Made by a program: the position numbers and the translations under genes. From assembly GCA_021432635.1 (NCBI GenBank), contig MU270018.1:751579-815578 (forward strand): DNA of 64,000 bases, read 5' to 3'. Positions 10,608-21,899 of the stretch are shown one piece after another. Position 1 is the first letter of the stretch, and every line of letters starts with the position of its first letter. This DNA comes from Thozetella sp. PMI_491. Taxonomy: Eukaryota; Ascomycota; Sordariomycetes; Chaetosphaeriales; Chaetosphaeriaceae. The notes beneath the pieces were generated by a model, which made no database searches, was not told where the DNA came from, and saw nothing but the letters and a program-made list of their open reading frames with translations.

Positions 10608-13220
10608 TTAAGCTCCCGCCACAGCAGCCTCCCCAGCCCCTTGCGCGGTTTTCTGCTCTTCCTTTTCCAGATATGGAGGAGGGCTCAGGTCGTCGCCGCC
10701 ATCGACCCATACCTGGGCGAGCTCCTTCTCAATCTCTTCTCGCCGGGCCTTCCACTTCTCAACCTGGGAGAGGCGCTCGCGGAGCTCCTGAAGTTCGCGC
10801 TCGACGTGCATCTTCTCCCGATCCGTCCCGATGCGCTGGAATTCCCACTCGTCGCCGCGCTCGCCGAGGCCCAGCACGAGGTTGAAGGTGTGATACTTCT
10901 TCAGCGAGGCACGGGTTGAGATGGTGATTAGAGCTACAACAAATCGTCAGTCTAGCTGTTCTTGTTTTTGCTTCCCGGGAAGGACAAAGTGATAGGGCTT
11001 TGACTTACTGATGCCTTTCTCCTTGCATGTCTCGTACAAAAGACCCTCAACATCGCTCGACACGGCGCTAGTCCCTTCGTCGACAAAGGCATACTCCGGC
11101 TCGTGGTAGAGCAGGCGTGCAATGGCTAGCCTCTGCTTCTCGCCACCGCTCAGGATATCTTTCCATTCCTTGCGCGTATCCCAGCCGCCCTCACGGTCCG
11201 GGAGGTAGCCGAGACGCGCCTGCTCCAGGACGCGCTTGAGGTCGTACTCGGTCTTCCTCTTGTCCCGCATGTCGGCCTCGCCGTCCGGGTAGATGACCTG
11301 GTCTCTCAGCGTTCCTATGCTGAGGTATGGACGTTGAGGGAGGAACATGATGCCATCCTCGCCGTTCATCTTAGGACGACTCACGAGCCCGCGGTAGACC
11401 GGCCACAGACCAGCCACAACTCGCGAGATGGCCGTCTTGCCTACTCCATTAGAGCCCGAAATCTGGCAGATGTTAGCATAACTACTTCAGAAATGGCGGG
11501 GTTGAAAAAAAAAATTATGGAGCAGATTTACCAGAAGATGGTCTCCACGGCGAACAATCAGGGAGAGAGACTCAAGCAGCTCTTCGCCCCCTTGGGGCCA
11601 GAGGCTTGGGGCAACAATAGGCACGTTTTCGAGCCGGACACCGTCAAAGCCCTTCTGGATGGTTCCCTGTACGTCGGAGAGCGAGTAGAGCTCGTTCTCA
11701 CGACCGCGGACAAAATAGGCGTTGGCGTGGACCCGGTGTAGAGTCGATATCAGCGTGTAGACTCGGCTCGTGTACCCAGCGAGCTCCGCGAGGTCTTTGA
11801 TGGAGTACATCATGCGGCCGCCCGCGTCGGCCAGTGAAAGCATGAGACGCTTGTTAGTGATGAAGTTGCCCATGCGGGCCCTCTCACGGCCACCCTTCTC
11901 GCTGTGACCGGCCTGCTCGGCGATCCCGCCAAGGCCACCCCAGGCAGGGAGGAAGACCGGCAGGGACGAGAGGAGGTAGCCGTAGGCACTCCAGCTGTAC
12001 TTCAAGATGAAGTCCTCTAGGATGTTGTAGCGGATCTTGAGCATGTAGATGCCTTCCATCCAGTTCTTGAGCGACTTGAACTCTTTGTTCACAAACGTCT
12101 TCTCCATCTCGGCGCCGCCGTAGAAAGCAATCTCCTCGGCGTTGGCGATGAGGCGCGCATGGAGGCTCCGGAAGTCGCCTTCCTTGCGTCCTTCGACCGC
12201 CTTGAGCTTGCCAAACGGAGGGGACAGCCTCCTCAGTATGCTGGCTGTGAGGAAGTAGTTGCTCAACAGGCCGGTCAGGGCCAGAGGACCAAGCGACCGG
12301 TAGAGCTGGAAATTGAAGACGCAAATGTCCACAAATGGTTTACCAAGGGATGAGTAGAGATTGGCAGCAGAAGCGCAGAAGAGGGTCAGGTCCTGGGTGA
12401 TAAACTGGTCTGCGCCCTGGCCGACGCCACCGTCCAGGTTGGACAGCTTGTAGTAGTTGAGATTGTCATTCAGGTAAAGGTCGTGGATATAGCGCGTGAG
12501 GCGCGTGCGGAACGCGATTGAGACCTTGGATTCTAGGAACTTGATCATTGCATTGGTGTAGGAAGCGAAGCCACCTAGGCCGCACCACTTTACGAGCCCC
12601 CAGAGGAACTGCTTCCCGTTCCCAGCCACGAGGTCGCGCACAATCTCACCGTCCAGCCGCGCGACCACGAGCGACAGATACGTCCGGAGCATCAGGAAGA
12701 TGCCGTGGCTGAAGAGCAAGCCGGCCTCCTTGCTTGTCCATCGCGGGATCATGATGCTCATCAGACTGAGGAATTGGTGCAGGAAGGCGAGGTTGAGGCC
12801 GGGCTTCGTCTGGGATGAGGGCACTTGGCCGTCACCGCCAAGGCCGGACACCCTCGGGGGATTAAGGAAGAGACGACGGTGGGCCTCGAAGGTTAAGGGC
12901 TTGGTGCTATGGATGACCACTTTGGACGTGCTGTCCTTGTACGGCACGTAGATGGTTCGAGAACCGTCCTTGTTGTGCAGCCACGAGTTGGTCCGGACCA
13001 GCTTCAGGCCCTGCTCCTTCTCCACCCGCCGCCTCTTCCACCATCGGCGGCTCCCCTCAGCGCCGAGGATGATGCTCGTCGCAAGCGCAAGGGTCGCGAG
13101 GAGCCGGGTGGTCCGCGAGGTTTTGGCCAGGCGGGTTCGTATGAGATGCGTATACTTCTCGATGAATTGGGCGATGGCCTCCTCTGCCGCCGAATGGCGC
13201 AGAGTCGACTGCGCAGCCAT
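10608..13220 (-). CDS. Peroxisomal fatty-acyl-CoA ABC half transporter (ABCD family)
   Basis: Three exons: 13220-11532, 11462-11009 and 10933-10608, 822 residues. The introns are GTAAAT...TGCTAAC...CAG and GTAAGT...GACTGAC...TAG. ABCD proteins (Pxa1/Pxa2 in yeast, ALDP in humans) import long-chain acyl-CoAs into peroxisomes for beta-oxidation and work as half-transporter dimers. Seen: a transmembrane region in exon 1, the family's EAA-like motif NAEEIAFYGGAEME, Walker A GSNGVGKT split from exon 1 by intron 1, a Q-loop region FLPQRPYLSIGTLRDQVIYP, signature LSGGEKQR, and Walker B followed by DEGTSAVSSDVEG. The C-terminal tail is a charged coiled coil. One oddity: the H-loop position reads ISTRASLKKYH, where human ALDP has a His (ITHR as I recall). 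Whether this is the Pxa1 or the Pxa2 orthologue cannot be decided here. Confidence 0.93.
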
Positions 13221-16200
13221 CGTGTTTATCGGAGGGTCGGACCGAGGTCCTTCGGGATCATCCCTTGCTGGTTGTCGCTAGGTGCCCCGTCGTCGCTTTC
13301 GGATATCATGAGCGCCTGTCCATGGGCCGCGGGCTGAGGGGAGTGGGAGTTGGTCACAGTTCAGGCCGCGGATCGCGTCGCGGAGATGCAATGCAGGTGA
13401 TTATTGCAGCTGGCGCCGCAGAGGAGGGGGTAGAATTGGTGGTTTGCGGAGTACGACCGTTGTTCGGGATTCCAGTGCCGCCCGATGTGGGCTGGGAGCT
13501 CAGATCATGACGTTTCCTCTGCGACATGTGAAAGCGGCCGAGGCTGAGCCTACCCCAGGATTGAGCTCATCCATAAGCCGGCCCAAGCCAAAAGAGCCGT
13601 AACCCTAACCCTCGGACAGCTGTCTCATCTCATGACTTACGGCAGTACCTGAGCTACCTACCTAGGTAAGTAGGTAGGTACCCTTAGTTGGTTGGGCACC
13701 CCACGCCAATTCGCAGAGGGCCACTGGCTAGGCGGGCTAGGCTGGCAGGCTGGGCTCGTGGCTACTGAAGAAGGAGGGGGACACCTTGCTTGTCACCCAA
13801 TCTTAGATCTTTGACCTCGGAGTGGTGGGCGAGGCAGGCTCACCGACGCCCCCGATGCACCATCCAGGCTTGACTCACGGCGCTTAGAGTATCGGTAGAG
13901 ACACCACACACTCCTACTGGCATTCCGATCGTATGGATGAGACACAAGGCCCGGTCTCGATATGGTCTCAAAAGGACCTCCAGCCGCCCGGTTGCCGCGG
14001 GGGGGGAAAGCGCGCGCGATTCACGCGGCGCGTGCCAGGTCTCCTTCGTGCCCTCATCCGGCGGAGCACGCCTCGAGCAGAGAGGGTATGCGTGTGTGGT
14101 CACAATACCGACCAACGAGTGCTACCGCAGAGCACACTGCTACCGGGGACCGGCTGCCGGCCTGGTCGGGGTATACAATCCGTGTGCACCGGGACAGTAG
14201 TACCATGCCGCCGTGTTCTGGGCTCTGTCTTCATGCGAGAGGGGCAGCGGATCGCCAGGCCAGTTGAGTGGCCACAATGTCTGCTGCGGGAGCTAGCCGT
14301 CACCGACCCGGGCGCCAATCACGCCAATCACGACGGGCTTGCTGCACCCCCAGCGTTCCCTGTCCAAAAGCTGGTCTGTGGAACCATGCAGCAGCCACCA
14401 GTACCAGACTGGAATCGTGGTTCCGCCGCTCCAGGGCCGCAATCAAGCCGCCTCCGGGGTCGTGGTCTCGACAAGGTCTACTATGTACTAGGTGCCTAGC
14501 GCACGCTTTCCTGTTCTTTGTCGGATGGATCATCATGGTCGGGGGGGGGCCCATGGGCGACAAAGTTACAACCGCTTCATGCGATCCTGACGGCCTGCTC
14601 TGGTCACTCAAGACGCGTCGTGCTGGGACCCCAATCAGCCCCTAAGCTGTTGGGCCCTGGCAACTTTGCCAACGCAGCGCAGATGGTGTGCCTCCCCCTC
14701 TCCAAACTTACCCGCCCGGGCGTTCGCTCGCCCTCGAGCGGGCGTGCGTTGGCGCCAGTGCCGGCGCGTCTTGGTGGAGTTTGTCGAGGAAGCCCATGTC
14801 TCCAAAAACTGGAGACCGTGGGCAAGAGGAGAAGGGAAGGAAAAGGGGGGGATACTAGCGGGCCTAGGCGCTCGGGGGGGAGGGGGGTATGGAATTGGTG
14901 CGGCTCAGAGTCAAGCCAACTGCAGCCCGGCAAGGAATGGAAAGAAAAAGGGCTAGCCTTTGGGTCGACGGGGCCTTGCTAACAAAGAAGACTTGGACCG
15001 TTAAAACCAGCTGGCCGGGGAAGGGGAAGGAAGACATGGGCAAATGGGAACGGAGGGAGGGGGGAGAATAGTGATAGCAAATCGGCAGCAATCTTGAATC
15101 TTCAAGGACCAGCCTCGAGGGTGGAAGGAGAACCCCCCCCCCCCGTCGCGATTCAAAATGAGCAGAGCAACGCAGCTGGAGAGGAACCTCTCGAGAGCCC
15201 ACGCAGTGGGTGAGCATTGGGCGTCCAATACCCACGCAGTGGGGCCGACATTACAGATTTAGCTCGACGGGCCAAAAGTGTGACCTGGTGGCAGATTCGC
15301 GCTGTTAGCACGGGGGCCCGGTCCGCGGGGAAATGCCGGGTAAGCACTATCTCATCTTAGTCTCGAGCAGGTATCTCCGTTTAGACAATGCGCAGTTCCC
15401 GCAGGCTAATCTCTTCAAGGAAGCACTCCCCCAAGTCCCCACCCCCCAGTTTTCCTCCATCCCAGCGAGAACGAACCTCCGTCGCCTTTTTAAAGTCATC
15501 TCGCTTCCGCTCTCGCGACCTCTCCGGCCACTGATACGCCGTCTCCCCGTCGTCCTCCGTCGCCGTCGACCATCGCCTACCTGCGACTTGTGATACCCAA
15601 TACTCGCCGTTCCGTTCGTTCATTGTCGACATCGCGATTCTTGATATTCCTTTGACGCCCCCGCCCGACGCTTCCTGCCGATACCTCGTCCTGCGAAATC
15701 CCGCCACTGCTAGCGCACCAATCTCCCGGGGGCTCGCTCACCCACCACCTACGGCCACCACGGCTCAACATTACCGCGACCGCCATCCCATCCGGGACCT
15801 GCATTGTTATTCCGAGCAGGAGACGCCCCGCGACCCCTGACGGCGAGGTGCTTCCGACGCGAATTGGCCTTCAGCGGCCATTTTCTGCACAAAAAGGGGC
15901 TGTTCCCCCCTCCTCTCTCTTTCGGGAAGGCTGAGAAGGAGGATTTTCAGAGGTGTGTACTGGCTTCTTCCTCCCGTGGCAATTGCGCGCCCTGTGTTCA
16001 GTCGATGCCTGTCATCCCGGTGACAGGCGCCGGGGACTGGACGATATCTTTCGGCGAGGAAGCGCTTTGAAGCGGGCCGGGCACCGGTCGAGGCGTATCG
16101 TGCACCTCCCAGCCGGAGCGATTATGCAGCAATTTCCCTGCACCTAAACCCGTTGAAAACCGGCACTTTGTCTGGAGCTGAGCCTTGCTTTATCTCCACT

Positions 16201-16255
16201 GCCGCCTTCTACGCAACAGCTGAGCTAACGCGATCTTGTGCAAGCATAGAGTGCC
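13221..16255. other. Intergenic region and leader of the phosphatase gene
   Basis: Three kilobases between divergent genes, so both promoters should lie here. Seen: two CCCTAA units at about 13601-13612, a palindromic TAGGTA cluster at 13655-13681, and poly-C/G runs. From about 15420 to 15800 the DNA is pyrimidine-rich and typical of a transcription start region. A GCTAAC followed by CATAG at about 16223-16250 suggests that a 5' UTR intron may end just before the next ATG (inferred). No coding domain recognised. Confidence 0.55.
13655..13681. repeat. Palindromic TAGGTA cluster
   Basis: CTACCTACCTAGG followed by TAAGTAGGTAGGTA forms an imperfect palindrome that can fold on itself. Related short palindromes occur at about 1473-1497, 24651-24662 and 45127-45139 in this window. 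They look like low-complexity intergenic repeats rather than a regulatory operator. Confidence 0.6.
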
Positions 16256-17880
16256 ATGTCTGAGAAACCGCAACCCTCGGCGGACGTGCCTCGGGGCACC
16301 GAAGACAGGCCCGACGAGAACAGCAGGGAGAAGGAGTCTCTTTCGCCCGAGGATGGAGCGACGCCAAAGAAGGGCCGTGGACTATTGCACGTGCCTTCTA
16401 GGTCCTCCTCCCAGAGAATTCAGCCGTCGCCCACCTCTACGGGATTGAGCGGTGTCACGGCGAGCGACCCCAGAGATAGCATCGGTGGACACTCGCGGGA
16501 ATCCAAAGGAAGTATGTTGACCCCACACCGCCATGGAAGCACAGTTAGTAACCGCTCAGGCTTGGGCACAGGACCGACGACGACGCCGGGCAATTCTCAG
16601 CCCGCATCACCTGCGGTCGCGACGCACAAGAAGAAGAAGGGCGGCTTCTTATCCATCTTCGGCTGCTGCGGCGTCCCAGACAATGCAAACGGCCTAGACG
16701 GCAGCGAAGAGCCTCTCCCGAGCCATAAAGTAGAGAAGCTACCGAACCGCCCGACCACCGCGAGCCGGAGGACTGTGACGCCTTCGGAGCAGCCAGCCAA
16801 CAGCAAAACACAGCTCTACGAGAAGGAGCACTCGCAAGCCGCACAAGAGGGGTCCAAGAACGGGAAGCGTGTCTCAGGAGCCAGCTCCCACGACCAGTCC
16901 ACTGTTGGCGAGCGAGATGGCGAGTCGAAGCAGACGACGCTTGTTGGTGCGAACCCAGTAATCTCAGTAGAGCCTCCCCATGCCGGCAGCTCGGCGGCCA
17001 ACGGCGCTCCGCAGGAGAAGGATGAGGAAGGAGACATTCCCATGCCCGATGCCGACGGAACGCGCGCAAAGCAGGCTGCCGGAGCATCAGCGGACGAAAC
17101 ATACCAGGTGCCACCACCGCCTCCGGGCCCGGTTCCTGCAGTTCCGAACGCGCCGAACAACCAGCACGCCGACAGTGCCACTGCTTTTGCGGCATCCCAG
17201 AAGTATCTCCTTGGGCCCCAGGCGCCCGAGTTCAAGGGGAAGAAGTGCCTAATCCTCGACCTGGACGAAACCCTGGTCCACAGCTCGTTCAAGGTACATC
17301 GTCTCTCCATCTCCCACATCATGCAATCACCTCACGCTAACCACCACTGCAGATCCTTCACCAAGCTGATTTCACCATCCCGGTGGAGATTGAGGGCAAC
17401 TACCACAATGTCTACGTTATCAAGCGGCCGGGCGTCGACCAGTTCATGAAGAGAGTCGGAGAGCTCTACGAGGTGGTGGTGTTCACCGCCTCTGTTTCCA
17501 AGGTACGATTCCCTTTGTTTCTTTATCTCCTTTCCGTCGAATCCTTGCGGTTTCTGACATGAGATCAGTACGGTGATCCGCTCCTCGACCAGCTGGACAT
17601 CCACAAGGTGGTCCACCACCGGCTCTTCCGCGAGAGCTGCTATAACCACCAAGGAAACTACGTCAAGGACCTCTCCCAGATCGGAAGGGACTTGAAGGAA
17701 ACTATCATCATCGACAACTCTCCTACGTCTTATATCTTCCACCCCCAGCACGCGGTCCCCATCAGTAGTTGGTTTTCCGACGCCCACGACAACGAGTTAT
17801 TAGACCTGATCCCCGTCCTCGAGGACTTGGCCGGCCCAATTGTACAAGACGTCAGCCTTGTCCTGGATGTCACTCTCTGA
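16256..17880 (+). CDS. PSR1: Psr1-like DxDxT (FCP/SCP) phosphatase
   Basis: Three exons: 16256-17293, 17353-17502 and 17569-17880, 499 residues. All junctions are phase 0, with GTACAT/GTACGA donors and CAG acceptors. The first 320 residues are low-complexity and Ser/Pro-rich. The C-terminal HAD-type phosphatase domain begins at [19 protein letters not shown]335 is the expected nucleophile of DLDET. It continues through [17 protein letters not shown] and ends with [14 protein letters not shown]. In yeast, Psr1/Psr2 are plasma-membrane phosphatases that act with Whi2 in sodium and general stress responses (family knowledge). Yeast Psr1 is lipid-anchored through N-terminal cysteines. Here the comparable [14 protein letters not shown] block is internal, around residues 127-140, after a poly-Lys run. 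The start could be wrong, or anchoring could differ. Nem1-type phosphatases are an alternative, but no transmembrane helices are present. Confidence 0.9.
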
Positions 17881-19475
17881 AATGCACGACCTTCTCTGTT
17901 CTTTTAGTTTCCTTATTGCTCCAGCAACCCAACTACATCATGGCCTCGTGCCTGGTCATAGCGGAAGGCGTTTCGGTCGACATTGTCCTAAGCACGGCGT
18001 AGATGCTCGATACTGTCTAATATCACATTAAATAGTACGGCGGATTTTGAGTTCATCCGGCCAGCTAGAGGACCCTCCTGGGGGTGAGGAGGATCGAGCC
18101 GAACAAGAGCGAGCGACCTGGCCGCGATGGAAACAGCCCCCTGACCACCCCAACCCACCCTCCTCCCCAACCTAAAAAAATCACCACAAGGAAAACGGAA
18201 CGATTCTGGATTCAAATTGAACCCAAAAGGGGTCCGGCGGAGTTTGGACCACGATACTGGCCGGAAGCTCAGGGAAGGCGAGGTCGCGCCGCGACCGATG
18301 AGAGCAGGGCGGCCCTCGGACCGGCCGCCCTGTGGGATTTGTATTACGCGGGTCGGCCATGCTCGTTTACAGGGAAAAGCTTGGCCCTCGGGGGACGGAT
18401 TCGCCAGCCTTCATTCCTTTTCATATGTCTACTGTTTCTTTGTCTACATCCACACGGCACTTCTTGTCATACATACATCATAGGCCCCTGCCAGTCGGGG
18501 GCGTCCCAGGAGACGGGGCATTGCTGCTTCCAGACTTTGTTCTCTCTTTTTTTTTACGTTGTCTCGAGGGAGAGGGGAGTTGGGTACTCGAGCGGGGAAG
18601 GGGCAAAGACAGACAGCGCCGACGAGTACGTTCTGTTTGATTCACTATTGGTGGTCACCAAATCGACGGCGGGACACTTGGACTCCTCGAATCACCTCGA
18701 GCAGGGCATGGAAGGGAGACGGCCGTCGCGTGGTACACAGCGTCTGGCCTTCTTCCCCCACGCTTATACATAGTCTCCAAAATTGATATACACTTGGTGT
18801 CTGGATGAGAAACAATGGCGTTCATATGCAAATTCACATGTGATCAAGTTGGTGTGACAGCCGGTGCGGTGAAGTTGCTCTGTCTGTCATGGTCTAGAGA
18901 AGCCAGTTTCCAGTTTCCCGGCCACTGCCAAAAGGTGTAGCTTGAGGGGGGCAACGTGCCTAATGGGTCGCCTGACCGCTTGATCTCCATCAATGCCACG
19001 TTTCTGAGGCAGCAGGCGACGGAAGAGAAAAAGCAAGAACAAAGCGTGAGAAGCTTCTCCGACCTTAAGCAGGTCTCGCGCCTCGGTGCCTTGCGGCTCT
19101 GGTGATTGGTGTCGTCCAACCAGGGTCCCCCCTGATTTCCTTCGAAAATTGGGCCTGGGCCAGCCAGTCCCCGGGCGAAAAGGTGGAGACACATCCTGGC
19201 GGATGGGGGTACACAGGTCCTTGCTTGGGCCAAGTGGGCGGAATTCGGCAAAACTAAAAATGCGGCCAAATTTCTGGGCCAGGTGTGCCTTTGCTAATCG
19301 TGGCCTCAATTGATACAGCATTTTTAGGGGGCTCGCGGGAGATTCGCGGACCCAAGCTTTCCCAACTCTAAACCACGGCGACCACAACTTCCCATACCGT
19401 CCGCTCTTTTCCCCATCTCCTTCTAGCCGGTGTCTCCTCTTCGCCTGCCATATTTCATTCTAATCAGTCTTGACA
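17881..19475. other. Intergenic region, promoter of Sec61 beta gene
   Basis: Follows the phosphatase stop and precedes the Sec61 beta start. ORFs on both strands are short and domain-free. The last 100 bp are pyrimidine-rich and probably contain the transcription start and 5' UTR of the downstream gene. Nothing else recognised. Confidence 0.55.
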
Positions 19476-20061
19476 ATGGTATGTCTGCAATTGGCACCCC
19501 TTCGCGCAACCACGGAAGCAGCCACGTGCACGTCGAGGCTGCGACCTCCACTATGGTCTTCGGCCGGCGACGACCATAACAGCATCCATTCCATGGATTT
19601 CTTTTGTCATTTCCATATCGTCAGAGATGCTAACCTATCCTTCTTCCGGCAGTCTTCACCGCGCGCATCTTCTCCCGACACCGCCGCCTCGGCTGGCGCG
19701 TCGACTGGCCGCCCTTCCTCGCCTGCCCCCCCGGGTGGCGCCCGCACGGCGATTCGACGACGGGCCGCCGCTGACCAGAAGGAGAAGATTGCCAATGCGC
19801 GACCCAGCAGCACGCGGGCGGCCGGCGCCGGCGGCTCCAGCAGCACGATGCTCCGTCTCTACACCGACGAGTCGCCCGGCCTCAAGGTTGACCCCGTCGT
19901 GGTCCTCGTCCTGTCGCTCGTCTTCATCTTCAGCGTCGTGGCTCTGCACAGTAAGGCTCCCGGCACGAATCTACGAGCGGTCTGGAGGAGGGTGAGAAAC
20001 AAGACGAGTGCTAACGCTGGGAACAGTCATCGCGAAGCTCACCCGCAAGTTCTCGAGCTAA
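19476..20061 (+). CDS. SBH1: Sec61 beta subunit of the ER translocon
   Basis: Three exons: 19476-19478, 19653-19950 and 20027-20061, 111 residues. Sec61 beta is the small tail-anchored subunit of the Sec61 channel for protein entry into the ER. The start codon alone forms coding exon 1: ATG is followed at once by a GTATGT donor. Intron 1 (174 nt) ends CCGGCAG, so the protein begins [14 protein letters not shown]. Intron 2 (76 nt, GTAAGG...GCTAAC...CAG) splits the tail. Seen: a Ser/Ala/Gly-rich cytosolic segment, a family-typical block with [20 protein letters not shown], and the conserved [20 protein letters not shown]. One hydrophobic helix ([20 protein letters not shown]) follows, and the protein ends AKLTRKFSS. 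Length and domain order match the family. Confidence 0.95.
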
Positions 20062-21222
20062 AAGGGCACCCGGCAGACGAGAGGCAAGAGTGCGTGTGTA
20101 GAGGAAGAAAGGCTCGAGAGAACGAGAAGGTGCAAGCGGAGAGGATGGGGTGTTACAAAACCCGTCACAGTCGGGGTGCGGCTGGCAATGCCTGGTTGCC
20201 CCTTGTCCCCGTGGCACTTGATGCATTTTGGTGTTCGGACCATTTGGCACGGCGGACAGAAAAAGACATGATTTCGACAAAAGGTCACTTATACCTCCTT
20301 CCATTATTGGATCTGCTGCATCCATGAATGGAAGATCCCCGCAGGGACCGTGTACGATATCTCTCTGCTAGGGTGTCTAGTCAATAATAAACTTGCTGGA
20401 TTCCCCAACTCTCTCTTAGACAGTGAGACACAGGTAGCCAGGGGCTTGGCTCGATCCCTAGGCCGGCGTGCTGCGGAAACACCCGAGACTAGTGATTTGC
20501 CTTCCATTGCTTCCTGTTGATGAGCGCAGGGTACTGCCAGTCGGGGGGCGATGCATAAGGGCTTAGGCGCAGGCGCGCGGCCGGCCGTGTCGGCGCCGCC
20601 CCTTTTGCAGAAACAGTCACCATGGCCCGACTATGGCCGGAGCTGCGAGGGAGCCATGCCCGCCTTGTCCCTAACCGCAACGAGTATACGAGCGAGCCGC
20701 TTCTCGGGGATTCTTCCGAAATGCGAAAGAAGGTGTGTAAGACGGGGCAACTTGGGACGAGGGACCCAATGAGTCGAGCCTCATCGTCCCGTTCTCCTCA
20801 GACTCAAGCGCAGGCGGCCTCGTGGTGCATGTCAAGCCCGCACACAGCAGCCGGGACGAGGCGATGTCTCGAGGACAGCCTTGGCATACTATGCTACGAC
20901 ACCTGAATACTGTAATAATATCTACTAGTTCACCTTACAGTGATGCTGCCAGGTGGGGGCCGCCCGGACTGTCGGCTACATGCTAGACCAAAGTATGCAA
21001 ACCCCCTAAAAAGCAACGGCAGCTCGGAAATCCAGCAAAGTCCTCGGACTTGACGTATCAAAACTAGCTAGGTGCCCGCGATGCGCGACTGAAAGGCAGA
21101 CGCCGGGGGTGCACCAGCGCCAGAGACGATGCTCCTGCGCCACCATTCATTCGTCATCCGGGACCGTTTTGCGAGGATGCAATGCGCGCCTCAGGTGTCG
21201 AACCTCAATGCGAGTAGGACCG
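20062..21222. other. Intergenic region before the transposon
   Basis: Contains the 3' UTR of the Sec61 beta gene and about 1 kb of unique-looking DNA up to the transposon target site. No coding domain was recognised on either strand. Confidence 0.55.
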
Positions 21223-21231
21223 TCCTGCAAC
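21223..21231. repeat. Left target-site duplication (9 bp)
   Basis: TCCTGCAAC stands immediately left of the transposon. The identical nine bases follow its right end at 24578-24586. A 9-bp duplication is characteristic of Mutator-like elements. Confidence 0.85.
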
Positions 21232-21370
21232 TCACGGCGTTATTCGGACACCCCTGCAACTGTAATTCGGACACCCATACCACATGCTACACCATATGCA
21301 GCTAGACAAATCCCCAGCCATTTTACCAGCCACAACGTCCACAAGATATTTGCCAGCATATATCGCTGGC
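21232..21370 (+). repeat. MULE left terminal inverted repeat
   Basis: Pairs with 24440-24577 read in reverse. By eye there are about four substitutions and one single-base gap over 138 bp. Near the tip the motif TTCGGACACCC occurs twice (about 21243 and 21266), a plausible transposase-binding subrepeat. It ends at GCATATATCGCTGGC. Confidence 0.9.
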
Positions 21371-21899
21371 TGAGTGTATGCTGGTCCAGTATGTAGTATA
21401 TTTTCTAGTGTTTTTATAAAAACAATACAGTAGCGCCATTTTAGCTGTGAGTGGAGATTTCTAAGTAAAGTGAGAAAAAGAACGGCCATTGAGAGCCATA
21501 CTGCCAGCTTAACGGCCATACTGGCCATACTGGCCACCAAATTAGCCACCCAGAGCTGGATTGACTGGCCCCCCTCCGGAAAAGCGCGTTTTCACATGGA
21601 ACAGTGTTTCCATAGTAAAGTCCGTTCACAGTGGCCCTCCTCAGTGGTCGCTGAGGCACTGAGGGCATCCCCATTGCCGCCAGCGCCATAGATGGAGGCG
21701 TCAATTCCTAAATGTGTGTAATCAACGCCTGCGACGACGCCAGCACCGCGCCAGGCCGTTGAGAGGGTCCCTGAGACTGCTGAAGCTATATCTTTCGTTG
21801 TGCTATTGTCTCCCTAGCCTTCGGAGGCTTTCCTGAGGATATTGGCGCATCGTGGCTTGGATCGCAACGCGTGGAGTTGTTGCTTTTGCTTGCCCACAC

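Noticed and set aside
16545-17195. Minus-strand ORF of 216 codons
   Set aside because: It is antisense to the Psr1-like N-terminus and has no independent support.
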